DNA from: Gemmatimonadota bacterium
Lineage (GTDB): Bacteria > Latescibacterota > UBA2968 > UBA8231
Assembly: GCA_018673255.1 (NCBI GenBank)
Contig: JABHDC010000254.1
Location: forward strand, 1 to 64,000
DNA: 64,000 nucleotides
Direction of reading: 5' to 3'
Shown: positions 44,457-53,685 of the stretch, piece after piece
Position numbering within the stretch: position 1 is the stretch's first letter
How the letters are laid out: each line of letters opens with the position of its first letter
Program-made: the position numbers and the translations under genes
The notes under the pieces: generated by a model
What the model was told of the DNA's origin: nothing
Database searches by the model: none
The model's input: the letters and a program-made list of their open reading frames with translations, nothing else

Positions 44457-45712
44457 GACGACGACTGCAGGGCATCGAACATGGCGACGAGATTGGGTGT
44501 CGGCGTCAGGGCCTGCACGTTGTGCACGGTGTTGAAGACGAAGCCCCCGCCGTCACCGAAGATCTCACACCGCTGAAGGACCTGGGTACGGACCTCGTCC
44601 GGTGTTCCAAAGGGCAGGGTCTGCTGCGTGTCGACACCGCCCCCCCAGAATACGATGTCGTCACCGTAGCGCTGCTTGAGCAGAGCTGGGTCCATTCCCG
44701 TGGCAGAGCACTGGACGGGATTGAGGATGTCAAAACCGGATTCGATGAAGTGCGGGATGAAAGATTCCACGGCGCCACAGGAGTGCTTCATGCACTTCCA
44801 GTCGGTGTTCGTGTGGATCCAGTCATTGACCTGCCGGTAGTAGGGAGCATAGAGGCTGTCGAAGGTTTCCGTCGAACAGAAGCTCGACGTCTGCGTGCCG
44901 AAATCGGTGCCACACACGAAGACGGCGTCGATGGCGTCGCCGATGACAGCGTGAAGACGCTCCAGGTTGGCCAGGGCCAATTCACATTGGCGCGTGAAGA
45001 CCTCGTGCACGTAATCCTGGCGGGTCAGGGTCGAGACATACCACTCGGCCACATCGCGAATCCCGCGTGGTTCGCGCAGGAAGGGCGCCGGTACCAGCGC
45101 AATGTCACCGAAGGCAGTGCCTCCCAGTGTGGCGACACGCGCCCGTGGCGAATCACCGACACGCTCGATTTCGGCGCGGAAGTGTTCGAGGGTTTCCGGC
45201 TCTACGAGGCCGAATTCCTCCAGATTGTCCTCCGGATCCAGGGCCGATTCATCGATCGGGGGCTGCCGGATGATCGTGTCGAAGAAGTAGCCGCCCGTGG
45301 GCATCCTGCCGGAGGGTGATGCATCGGCGGCGCCCTCCGGATAGATGAGGAGGTCCCCATTGGCATCTGCCGTGGTGACGAAGTTCGCGGAGACGAGCAC
45401 GGTCTGCCCCCAGGGCAGGCGGAATTCGCGCCAGTCCTGATTGGTGAACCCGAAGATGGTCTTGTGGGGATTCACGGCATCCACATCCAGGCCGAGGACG
45501 TCGGCAAGATCCGGCTCGATCCATCCCAGCATCTGGTAGGGTTCGTGCACCTTCACCGGTCTCTCCTCAAGCCCGTAGTGCTGGCGCAGTGCCTCGACGC
45601 AGGTCACGTGCATCCCCGTGGTCGGTGTGGCGCCGAATTCGACGGGGATTCGATCCGGGGTCCGGTGTTCGAGGGCGGCGCGCACACGCTGGCGCCCGGT
45701 CATCGACGACAT
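44453..45712 (-). CDS. Uroporphyrinogen decarboxylase (URO-D)-like methyltransferase-type protein
   Basis: This 419-residue TIM-barrel protein has URO-D features: PDRIPVEFG near the start, and KCMKHSCGAVESFIPHFIESG, where the HSCG motif corresponds to the zinc Cys of corrinoid-dependent methyltransferases such as MtaA/MtbA. Typical HemE substrate residues are not obvious. It may transfer methyl groups or be a related demethylase, but no corrinoid protein gene is nearby. GGAGG lies 8 bases before ATG 45712; the open frame upstream to 45835 has no family support. It overlaps the YcaQ-like gene by 4 bases, so the two share a transcript. Confidence 0.75.
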   Translation of the reverse strand: MSSMTGRQRVRAALEHRTPDRIPVEFGATPTTGMHVTCVEALRQHYGLEERPVKVHEPYQMLGWIEPDLADVLGLDVDAVNPHKTIFGFTNQDWREFRLPWGQTVLVSANFVTTADANGDLLIYPEGAADASPSGRMPTGGYFFDTIIRQPPIDESALDPEDNLEEFGLVEPETLEHFRAEIERVGDSPRARVATLGGTAFGDIALVPAPFLREPRGIRDVAEWYVSTLTRQDYVHEVFTRQCELALANLERLHAVIGDAIDAVFVCGTDFGTQTSSFCSTETFDSLYAPYYRQVNDWIHTNTDWKCMKHSCGAVESFIPHFIESGFDILNPVQCSATGMDPALLKQRYGDDIVFWGGGVDTQQTLPFGTPDEVRTQVLQRCEIFGDGGGFVFNTVHNVQALTPTPNLVAMFDALQSSS

Positions 45713-45799
45713 TCTCACATCCTCCAGTTGACGGCCACGGGGGCAACTGCTGTATCTAAACATTGTCTGGACTGATGAACACTGATGGGGATACAGAAC

Positions 45800-47005
45800 A
45801 TGACCCTGCCGAATGAGGCAAGCCGGCTGCGACAAGATGCAGCGCGCATGTACGATGTGCCAGTAGAGAAGGTGAGCCTGGTACGGTCACCCTATCGCGT
45901 ATGTCCTCTGGGTGCGCACATCGATCACCAGGGCGGGATCGTGACGGCCATGGCCATCGATCGGGCCGTCTGGCTGGCGTATGCCACCGCGCCCGATTCC
46001 ACGATGCGGCTGGCCAGTCACCATTTCGATGGAGAGGTCCGGTTCCCACTGCGGCAGATCCCGGGTGCCAGAGATGGTGACTGGGGGAACTTCGCGCGCG
46101 GTGCCGTCCAGGCTCTGCAAGCCGCAGGACACTCTCTGGATCGTGCGATCGTAGGATTGACAGCCGGAAATCTGGGCGAGGGCGGACTCTCCTCTTCGGC
46201 GGCGATCGGTGTCGCCTATCTGCTGGCCCTGGAAGAGGCCAATGGCCTGAGTGTGAGTGCCACAGGGAATGTCGACCTGGATCAGCGAATCGAGAATGGC
46301 TATCTCGGCCTGCGCAATGGTATCCTCGATCAATCCGCGATCCTGCTGTCGAGACGAGATCATCTCACGGTCATCGATTGCCGGCGGCGGGCCCACGAGT
46401 GCGTCGAGGGTGGGCCCGGCGTTTCGCCCCACTTCCTCATCGCCTTCTCGGGGCTGCGGGAGGCCCTGGTGAATACCGACTACAATCGTCGGGTCGAAGA
46501 GTGCCGATCCGCGGCCACGACGCTGCTGGCCGCTGCCGGTCGTGCCGGAGGTGAACCCCTGCTTGGCGAGATCTCCGCTGACGAATACGAGCAACATGCC
46601 GAACGTCTCCCGGCAGTCGAAGCGCGCAGAGCGGCGCATTTCTTTGGTGAAATGGCGCGGGTCCAGCGTGGCGCCGCCGCATGGCGGCATGGCGATCTCG
46701 GCGAGTTGGGACGACTGATGACGGCATCAGGTGCCAGCTCGATCCACAACTACGAGTGCGGCGCTGATCCGCTCATCGATCTCTACGAGATCCTCGTGGA
46801 CACGCCGGGTGTGCTGGGGGCGCGCTTCTCAGGAGCCGGATTTCGTGGCTGCTGCGTGGCGCTCGTCGAGCCAGAGGCCGCATCGGCAGCTGCGGAAGAG
46901 GTTGCGCAACGATATGGAGAGAGGCAGCCCGCGTGGGCAGCACAGGCGGCACCGGTGATGATCTGCAACAGCGATGATGGGGCGCGCCACGTCGCTGACG
47001 CTTGA
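45800..47005 (+). CDS. GHMP kinase, galacturonokinase-like
   Basis: This 401-residue GHMP-family sugar kinase lacks the usual GRVNLIGEH of galactokinase and instead has RSPYRVCPLGAHIDHQGG (residues 29-46), the form I recall from plant galacturonokinase. The ATP-binding glycine loop is GEGGLSSSAAIG, the catalytic Asp lies in NGILDQSA, and GARFSGAGFRGCCVALV is the last family motif. The likely product is a sugar 1-phosphate, galacturonate 1-phosphate being a candidate. ATG 45800 is preferred; ATG 45785 is possible. It is divergent from the URO-D-like gene. A uronate kinase would fit the propeller at 16.9 kb. Confidence 0.75.
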   Translation: MTLPNEASRLRQDAARMYDVPVEKVSLVRSPYRVCPLGAHIDHQGGIVTAMAIDRAVWLAYATAPDSTMRLASHHFDGEVRFPLRQIPGARDGDWGNFARGAVQALQAAGHSLDRAIVGLTAGNLGEGGLSSSAAIGVAYLLALEEANGLSVSATGNVDLDQRIENGYLGLRNGILDQSAILLSRRDHLTVIDCRRRAHECVEGGPGVSPHFLIAFSGLREALVNTDYNRRVEECRSAATTLLAAAGRAGGEPLLGEISADEYEQHAERLPAVEARRAAHFFGEMARVQRGAAAWRHGDLGELGRLMTASGASSIHNYECGADPLIDLYEILVDTPGVLGARFSGAGFRGCCVALVEPEAASAAAEEVAQRYGERQPAWAAQAAPVMICNSDDGARHVADA

Positions 47006-47015
47006 GGTGCGCCCT

Positions 47016-48191
47016 TCAGCTGTAGCGCGCGAAACCCTCGCTCGCCGCTGCAAAGCCGGCATCGTATTCGAGCAACTCAGTTGTGGAGGCCACTGACAGG
47101 GCCCGGCCTTCGTAGCAACTGCGCCACAGGAGGCCCGACAGTGAGTAGGTGAGGCGGGCGAAATGGGCATTCGGGTAGCGAGTCGAAGACATCAATTGAT
47201 CCCGATCGTTTGCCAGCCAGCCTTCAAAGGTCTGCAGGACCCCTTCGTATGAACTCCCGGCGGCGTCGACGTGCTGGTCGACGCCATCGATGCGCAGACT
47301 CTTGGCGCCTTCCAGGTAGTCCACGTCGATCTGCCACGGCTGTCCGTCACCGTGACCCCGCAGGACGCGCTGCTTGCGGAACGGGGCGCCCGCTTTGAAA
47401 TCGGTGCAGCCTTTGACCTGAGTGGATCCGAAGGTCCATTCGAACTCCGCCTTGCCGTCCACCACAAAGGGATAGTCCACTGGATTGGGCGGGTCATACG
47501 GTTCGGATTGACCCTCAACGACGACGCCATCGTCGAGGAGTGTCTCCGGCGTGCCGCGCAAACGTCCGAGGAGAAACAGGAGGAAGGCGATGCAATGCAC
47601 AGTCTCCTGATACTGGATATGGACCATGCGTTTGGTGTTGCGTGGGTTGTCGCGGGCCTCGCGATCCTTCGAGCGCTGGATGAAGATGTCGTCGATCTGC
47701 ACCTCGTTGAACTGCTGTAGAAAATCGAGGATACGCGTGGTGACGGGATCGAAGAGCTCGGGAAAATCGAAGAGCAGAATGGGCGAGGGTGCTGCGTCGC
47801 TGGCCGCCAGTTGCTTGAGCAGGAGACCACATTCCTCCGGATGGTCGGGCGCCGCCATGGGCTTCTCATTGAGGATCGCCACTCCGCCGCGACACAGCAG
47901 GCTCTGCAGGGCATGGGCCCGATGTTCGGGATGCAGGGCCAGGTGAAACAGGTCGGCATCCAGGGCGTAGAGCTCGTCCTGTGTCTGGCAGCGGTCGAAT
48001 GCGCCCGCGGGCAGATCGGCCGGTGCTGGCCCGGGGTCGTAGACCGATAGCTGCCATCCCAGGTCCAGGGCTGCATCGATGAACTTGCGGCCGATGTAAC
48101 CCCAGGCGCCGGCAATGGCCAGATGGCGTGGTCGGGCGTCAGACGCAGCGTCGGGCGTGGGCGCCGATGTCGGCGTCGACTGCGTGCTCAT
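47016..48191 (-). CDS. Gfo/Idh/MocA-like oxidoreductase
   Basis: This 391-residue protein has an N-terminal Rossmann fold (RHLAIAGAWGYIGRKFIDAA) and ILNEKPMAAPD, matching the EKP motif of the family, followed by an alpha/beta C-terminal domain. It probably oxidises or reduces a small carbohydrate or cyclitol with NAD(P). ATG 48191 overlaps the hydantoinase stop by 4 bases (ATGA), so the two are translationally coupled. The open frame upstream is a shadow of the hydantoinase gene. The glycine pattern GAWGYIG is less canonical than GxGxxG. Confidence 0.78.
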   Translation of the reverse strand: MSTQSTPTSAPTPDAASDARPRHLAIAGAWGYIGRKFIDAALDLGWQLSVYDPGPAPADLPAGAFDRCQTQDELYALDADLFHLALHPEHRAHALQSLLCRGGVAILNEKPMAAPDHPEECGLLLKQLAASDAAPSPILLFDFPELFDPVTTRILDFLQQFNEVQIDDIFIQRSKDREARDNPRNTKRMVHIQYQETVHCIAFLLFLLGRLRGTPETLLDDGVVVEGQSEPYDPPNPVDYPFVVDGKAEFEWTFGSTQVKGCTDFKAGAPFRKQRVLRGHGDGQPWQIDVDYLEGAKSLRIDGVDQHVDAAGSSYEGVLQTFEGWLANDRDQLMSSTRYPNAHFARLTYSLSGLLWRSCYEGRALSVASTTELLEYDAGFAAASEGFARYS

Positions 48192-50206
48192 GCGGAGTCC
48201 TGGTGGTGGGTGGCGGGTGTTCCTACGGCTGTGAAGAGCAGTGCCGTCTCGATGAGTGCTCGCTGCCCCCAGCCGCCCTTCAGGGGCGCTGTGTGATCGT
48301 CGCGCGCGACACGGATCTCGATGTTCTCGGCACCGGCATCGACCATGCGTTCGTGCAACAGGTCGGGGATCTGCTTCTGCGCCATGGCCACACCTTCCTC
48401 GATGCTGGCTACGGCCCATGTGCCCTGCGGCATGGAGGCGTGGAAGACGCCTTCACGCTCCGTGGGGCGCACACTGACCCGGATGTGCTGTACCACGCCA
48501 CCTGCCACGGCGCCGACGGCATTGGCCACATGCGCGTGGGGCGGCACGACCAATTCGGTGTGCAAGGTTTCGGCGACACTGGGCATGTAGGCGGCCACGG
48601 GGGCACCCACGGCAATCACTGGCAACTGCAGGGTGAGTTCGCAGGTGAGGTCCGACTCGATGCCATCGCGCACGACCCGGTCCAGGAGGGGATCCTCGCC
48701 TTCGGTTTCGTTGCCCTCGTCACCCAGGACCTTGGCCACCAGTTCGCGCACCAGTCGTTCATCCAACCGTGACACGACGCGGGCGCTGAAGGCTTCAGCC
48801 GTGAGTCCGAGGGGGGCACCCAGCAGACGAGCGCCGAGTTGGGCCGCCTCTACATCGTGGGGCGTGTAGTGACCGAGCACGTGCAGGGCGTCGGTAGGGG
48901 TGAAGGCGGAGCGCTGCAGAGCCCGGTGGCTCTCCAGCGTGTCCACGTCTCCCAGGATCAGGGCGCCGAACTGGGATGCATCCACCAACCGTGCCAGCGA
49001 GACGGGGCGATCACCGAGTTGCTGCCAGATGGCTCGTGTGCGGTCCGGGATGGTATTGCCCTGTCCCAGGGCCAGACCGAACTGTCCTGCTTCGAGTCCC
49101 TCGCGGTGGACACTCAACTGGCGACGCAATTCCGCATGAACCCCATCGTGTTCGCTGGCCAGCAGCGACAGAGGCACGACCCGCCGGGGGCCGACCTGCA
49201 GCGCGTCCTCAGGGCGGCGTCTGTGGTCGTAGCGAACGTGGCTGTCACCGCCGAGGCCGGCCGTTCGCACGTGCACCGTCTCCACCATGGTCTGCCAGCC
49301 GCCGACGCGAGCACCCTCTGCGTCGAGTCGGGGCAGTCCACCTCGCAGGACGGCGATATCCGTTGTCGTGCCGCCTACATCCACGACCCAGCCGTCACCA
49401 CGGCCACCCAGATGCCAGGCGCCGACCACGCTGGCTGCAGGGCCGGACAGGATCGTCTCCACGGGGCGTGAGAGGGCCCAGTCTGCGGCGACCAGGGAGC
49501 CATCTCCCTTGACGACCATCAGGGGTGCCCCGATGCCGCTGGTATCGAGGGTGCGTCGCACGGTCTGGATGAGATCGCGCAGCAGGGGAATGAGTCGGGC
49601 ATTCAGGGCCGTCGTCGTCGCCCGCCGCACGGAGTCGAGGCGAGCGCTCAATTCGTGCCCGCACGTGACCGGGATCTGGCCATCGGAGATCTCTTCGATG
49701 ATCTGACGGGCACGCAGTTCATGTTCGGGGTTACGGACCGAGAAGTAGGATGAGACGGCGAAACCGCCCACGCGATTGAGGCGATCCGTCACGATACGAC
49801 GAAGGGCATCCTCGTCGAACGGGGCACGTTGGGTACCGCCGCCATCGTGTCCGCCATCGATGTGGACCACGTCATCGGTGATGAATCGGGGGCCGAGTCC
49901 AAAACGCTGAATGAGAACAGGGTCATAACCGATCAATACCAGGCAGGCGGCGTGACCCCGACCCTCGACGATGGCATTGGTCGCCAGTGTCGTGGACAGG
50001 CCGACGAGGCGGATTCGGTCGCTCGCCCCCTCGGCCCCATCCAGGGCACGGTGGAGGGCCTCAGAGACGCCGATCGACAGATCCTGCGGTGTCGTCAGTG
50101 CCTTGGCGGTAGAAACGACGTCGCCACCCGGATGGGTCACGAGGGCAGCGTCGGTGTAGGTGCCACCCGTGTCGATCCCGAGGGCAAGGGGCTTATCAGC
50201 GGACAT
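48188..50206 (-). CDS. Hydantoinase A / oxoprolinase family ATP-dependent ring hydrolase
   Basis: This 672-residue protein begins LALGIDTGGTYTDAALVTH, the actin-like ATP site of the HyuA family, and repeats the phosphate loop in VVDVGGTTTDIAVLRGG. Members open 5-oxoproline, hydantoins or acetone carboxylation intermediates with ATP. The matching HyuB subunit gene is not present in the window, so it may act with a partner elsewhere or on a different substrate. AGGAG precedes ATG 50206; the upstream frame extension has no family match. It overlaps the oxidoreductase gene by 4 bases and is divergent from the large plus-strand operon. Confidence 0.88.
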   Translation of the reverse strand: MSADKPLALGIDTGGTYTDAALVTHPGGDVVSTAKALTTPQDLSIGVSEALHRALDGAEGASDRIRLVGLSTTLATNAIVEGRGHAACLVLIGYDPVLIQRFGLGPRFITDDVVHIDGGHDGGGTQRAPFDEDALRRIVTDRLNRVGGFAVSSYFSVRNPEHELRARQIIEEISDGQIPVTCGHELSARLDSVRRATTTALNARLIPLLRDLIQTVRRTLDTSGIGAPLMVVKGDGSLVAADWALSRPVETILSGPAASVVGAWHLGGRGDGWVVDVGGTTTDIAVLRGGLPRLDAEGARVGGWQTMVETVHVRTAGLGGDSHVRYDHRRRPEDALQVGPRRVVPLSLLASEHDGVHAELRRQLSVHREGLEAGQFGLALGQGNTIPDRTRAIWQQLGDRPVSLARLVDASQFGALILGDVDTLESHRALQRSAFTPTDALHVLGHYTPHDVEAAQLGARLLGAPLGLTAEAFSARVVSRLDERLVRELVAKVLGDEGNETEGEDPLLDRVVRDGIESDLTCELTLQLPVIAVGAPVAAYMPSVAETLHTELVVPPHAHVANAVGAVAGGVVQHIRVSVRPTEREGVFHASMPQGTWAVASIEEGVAMAQKQIPDLLHERMVDAGAENIEIRVARDDHTAPLKGGWGQRALIETALLFTAVGTPATHHQDSA

Positions 50207-50353
50207 GGTGCTCCTTTGATGGCAGTGGTCGCCCAGCTTCTGGAACAAACTTGGTGCCAGGCGGCCTCCCTGGCGAGGGGCACAGGCAGAAAGCTGGAAG
50301 GGGACAGCCATGCCCATCGATTGGGGGACCTGCGTCGCACTCGAGACACTGAT

Positions 50354-50369
50354 ACCTCAGGGCTGAGGT
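50354..50369. promoter_or_regulatory. Inverted repeat in the divergent control region
   Basis: ACCTCA (50354-50359) and TGAGGT (50364-50369) flank GGGC in the 258-base gap between the hydantoinase gene and the cytochrome/propeller operon. It may be an operator or a small hairpin in the 5' region of the operon. I see no convincing -10/-35 pair nearby. Confidence 0.35.
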
Positions 50370-50464
50370 GTCGGGCCACATTCCAGGGGCGATTGCGCCC
50401 GGCCCGGATCTGGCATCCCTATTGCTAAATCCATATCAGCCCTTCCCCAAGCGTGAGGCCATCG

Positions 50465-52108
50465 GTGCGCCACATTCTTTCTGCAGCCATTCTGCTGAGT
50501 CTCCTTCTGCCCGTCGGCGCCGCCGAATCTGAAGCCCCTGTGGTGATCTTTCAGGATGTCACCGAGGCGGCGGGCCTGTTCTTCCAACACACCTTCGGTG
50601 ACGAGGAGATGAGTTCGATCCTCGAGGCCACCGGGTCAGGGTGTCTGTTCTTCGACGCCGACGGTGATGGCAGGCTGGACCTGTATGCCGTCAATGGACG
50701 GTTCCTGGAGGGGATCAGCGCCCCTGAGGCCCGGGATCAGACGGAAGGGGCGACAAATCACCTGTTCCACAATCAGGGCGACGGGACGTTTGTCGACGTC
50801 AGCGCCGCAACCGGCACCGACGACGACGGATACGGCATGGGCGCTGTGGCGGCCGATGTCGATGCGGATGGCGACAGCGATCTGTATGTGACCAACTACG
50901 GGGCGAATCGACTGCTGCTCAACGATGGGACAGGGCGGTTCGAGCCATCCGATGCCGCCGCAGACACGCTCTGGGGCGCGGGTGCCGTCTGGTTCGATAT
51001 GGAAGGCGACGGGGACGTCGACCTCTATGTGGGCAACTATCTCGACTTTGATCCCGACTACCGACTCTACTATGCCGCCGATCGCTTTCCGGGCCCACTG
51101 GCCTACCCCGGACAGCCGGATGTGCTGTATCGAAATGACGATGGACATCTGGTGGACATCACGGCTGCTGCGGGCCTCAGCGCACACGCGGGCCGCGCCA
51201 TGGGCGTGACGGCAGCAGATGTCGACGAAGACGGGCATACGGACCTGTTCGTTGCCAATGATGCCATGGCGAATTTCCTCTTCCACAATGGGGGAGATGG
51301 CACCTTCGTCGACATGGCCCTGGTTGCCGGTGTGGCCTTTGCCGGCAATGGCGATGCCAGTTCATCCATGGGTGGGGACTTCGGCGATGTCGATGGGGAT
51401 GGTGATCTCGATCTCTTCGTTCCCGACATGGCCTTTAATAACCTGTATCTCAATGGCGGCGACGGATATTTTACAGACCATACGGCCGTCCTCGGGATCG
51501 CCGAGGCGAGCGGGCAGTTCATCGGTTGGCACGGGGCCCTGTTCGACGCCGACAATGACGCGGATCTGGATTTGTTTGTTGCCAATGGATCGGCCCACTA
51601 CGTCGACCACACGCAGCAGGCGACGCTGCTGGCGAATACGCGACAGGATGGTCGCCAGCGTTATGTCGATATCGGGGGCGTGGCCGGTGATTACTTCTAC
51701 CGCCGATCTGTCTCGCGCGGTGCTGCCATTGCCGACTGGGATGCGGATGGTGATCTCGACCTCTTCGTCCTGCACCTCGACCAGCCTTCGGTGCTGCTGC
51801 GCAACGACGGCCAGGGCGGACACTGGCTGCGGATCAAGCTGCGTGGAACAAATCCGCTCAGCGAAGGCATCGGTGCCCGTGTTCGTGTCCATGCGGGGTC
51901 GATGGTGCAGGTGAGGGAGCGGATGACGGCTAGTGGTTACCTGGGATCGCGAGAGCCCACCATGCACTTTGGTCTCGGCCAGTTGTCGCGGGTCGATTCG
52001 GTTGTCGTCATCTGGCCCGGCGGGCAGCGGCAGCGACTCGACGGGCAGCGCCACGACCTGGCGTCCAATCAGACGATCACGATCGTGCAGGAGCAGGCAG
52101 GTCCATGA
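50465..52108 (+). CDS. CRTAC1-like exported FG-GAP/UnbV-domain protein
   Basis: This 547-residue protein has a signal peptide (LSAAILLSLLLPVGAAES) and a seven-bladed FG-GAP propeller with repeated calcium loops (FFDADGDGRLDLY, AADVDADGDSDLY, DVDEDGHTDLF, DVDGDGDLDLF, DWDADGDLDLF). The end is a UnbV/ASPIC domain (HWLRIKLRGTNPLSEGIGARVRV, YLGSREPTMHFGLG, VVVIWPGGQRQRL). Members are secreted or surface proteins of unclear function, common in large environmental genomes. GTG 50465 has GAGG 6 bases upstream. It is the first of eight overlapping genes and overlaps the next by 4 bases. Confidence 0.9.
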   Translation: MRHILSAAILLSLLLPVGAAESEAPVVIFQDVTEAAGLFFQHTFGDEEMSSILEATGSGCLFFDADGDGRLDLYAVNGRFLEGISAPEARDQTEGATNHLFHNQGDGTFVDVSAATGTDDDGYGMGAVAADVDADGDSDLYVTNYGANRLLLNDGTGRFEPSDAAADTLWGAGAVWFDMEGDGDVDLYVGNYLDFDPDYRLYYAADRFPGPLAYPGQPDVLYRNDDGHLVDITAAAGLSAHAGRAMGVTAADVDEDGHTDLFVANDAMANFLFHNGGDGTFVDMALVAGVAFAGNGDASSSMGGDFGDVDGDGDLDLFVPDMAFNNLYLNGGDGYFTDHTAVLGIAEASGQFIGWHGALFDADNDADLDLFVANGSAHYVDHTQQATLLANTRQDGRQRYVDIGGVAGDYFYRRSVSRGAAIADWDADGDLDLFVLHLDQPSVLLRNDGQGGHWLRIKLRGTNPLSEGIGARVRVHAGSMVQVRERMTASGYLGSREPTMHFGLGQLSRVDSVVVIWPGGQRQRLDGQRHDLASNQTITIVQEQAGP

Positions 52109-53685
52109 CCCACGTGACGCCGCGGTCGATCTGTCGGTCGAATTGGCTGGCTGTCATCATTCTGATGGCGGCGATGAGCCTGATCGCCTCTGTGGTGACC
52201 GCCTCAGCGGTGACCGGCTCGATGGGGGTCAAGCCGATCCTCTTCGTGCAGGAGCGGGTTGGTGATCCTGCCCACGAACCTGCGGGATCCCTGTCGCGTC
52301 TGGTGCGGCTCGATCCGGATGGAACACTCACCATCCTCAGCGAGGGCATGCTGAATGCGGCACAGCCGGACGTCTCCTTCGATGGTCGCACGATTCTGTT
52401 CGCCGGTCGTGAGCACGCCGCCGATTCGTGGCAGATCTGGCGCATGGCGCTGGATGGCACTTCGCGTCAGCAGCTGACGGATCTACCCGGCGATGCGCGT
52501 GAGCCGATCTGGCTGGCGCCAGCAGCCATCAATTCGCCGACCTTCGATCGGCGATTGCCCTGGATCAGTTTTGTCAGCACCGCCGCCGGCGTGCTGGACG
52601 ATCGGGGCCGTGAGCCGCTGCCCAATCTCTACGCCATGTCATTGGAAGAAACGCCCGATCGCGGCCAGATCCGGTGGCAGACGACGTACGACCTGGGTGG
52701 CAATGGGGCACCGACCGTTTTGCGCGATGGCCGAATCCTGTATTCGGCGCGTCAGCGTGGGGGTTGGGCGTTGATGACGATTAGCTGGGCCGGTGAGAAT
52801 CTGAATTCGTTCTATGGCAGCCACGACGGATCCTGGGCGCAGTGGTCGGCATGTGAATGGCCCGAGCAGGAGCGCGTGGTGTTCATCGAGAGTCAGAGCG
52901 ATGAACGAGCCGGACGCCTCGCGTCGGTTTCGTGGCGCCGTCCACTGCACTCCCACGTGGTCCTGGATGCGACGGGTGCCTATCGCACACCTGCACGGCT
53001 GCAGGATGGATCCCTGGTTGTCGCCTGGCGCGAGAGTGAAACGGGCACATACGGGTTGTATCGATTCGACGTCACCTCAGGTCGCGGTGAACTGATCCAT
53101 GACGATCCGGACTGGCACGACGTGGATGCTGTATCACTGGCTGAGCGCGCCACGCCACGATCCCGCATACCCACCGTCGATTTCGCTTCGGTCCTGGATG
53201 TGAGTGGCTTCGAGTCGGCCGGTCAGCTGCAGTGTATGAATGTGTACGAGACCGATCGGCCCTCTGTCACGCCTGCTCGGGGTGAGGTGACATCGGTACG
53301 CCTCATGGAAGGGATTCCGCGCCGGATCGGCAGCTCGCAGGTGGGCGCCGATGACGATGTGAGCAGTGATGCCGCGGCCGGCGAACAGAGCTGGCCTCCG
53401 GCTGGTGTGCGTACCCGTTCCCTCGGTGTGGCGCCTGTTGAGGCGGATGGTTCCTTCTACGTCAATGTCGCCGGCGATGTGCCATTCTACATGGAGACCC
53501 TCAATGCGCAGGGGCAGGTGGTCGACGCCATGCGGGCGTGGATGTGGGTACGCTCGGGGGACCAGCGGGGTTGTGTCGGCTGCCATGAGAATCGCGAGCT
53601 GACGCCGGAGAATCGCGCGACACAGGCCCTTCGACGTGCCGAACCGGCGAATCTGATGGGGCCTCAGGCCGAGGGGGCACCGTGA
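52105..53685 (+). CDS. Exported propeller protein with C-terminal CxxCH haem site (hydrazine-synthase-alpha-like)
   Basis: This 526-residue protein has an N-terminal signal/anchor (about 12-35), then PD40/TolB-like propeller blades (AAQPDVSFDGRTILFAGRE, YSARQRGGWALM). The C-terminal region, about 440-510, reads GSFYVNVAGDVPFYMETLNA, then QRGCVGCHENRELTPENR, which has one haem c site. This arrangement recalls the middle region of hydrazine synthase alpha and its many homologues of unknown function; hydrazine synthesis is not implied. It overlaps the upstream gene by 4 bases and the next by 1. Confidence 0.75.
   Translation: MTHVTPRSICRSNWLAVIILMAAMSLIASVVTASAVTGSMGVKPILFVQERVGDPAHEPAGSLSRLVRLDPDGTLTILSEGMLNAAQPDVSFDGRTILFAGREHAADSWQIWRMALDGTSRQQLTDLPGDAREPIWLAPAAINSPTFDRRLPWISFVSTAAGVLDDRGREPLPNLYAMSLEETPDRGQIRWQTTYDLGGNGAPTVLRDGRILYSARQRGGWALMTISWAGENLNSFYGSHDGSWAQWSACEWPEQERVVFIESQSDERAGRLASVSWRRPLHSHVVLDATGAYRTPARLQDGSLVVAWRESETGTYGLYRFDVTSGRGELIHDDPDWHDVDAVSLAERATPRSRIPTVDFASVLDVSGFESAGQLQCMNVYETDRPSVTPARGEVTSVRLMEGIPRRIGSSQVGADDDVSSDAAAGEQSWPPAGVRTRSLGVAPVEADGSFYVNVAGDVPFYMETLNAQGQVVDAMRAWMWVRSGDQRGCVGCHENRELTPENRATQALRRAEPANLMGPQAEGAP

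Noticed and set aside
52105..53685. Reading the haem propeller as evidence of hydrazine synthesis (anammox)
   Set aside because: Only a widespread domain similarity is present. The beta/gamma subunits and hydrazine dehydrogenase are absent in this window.
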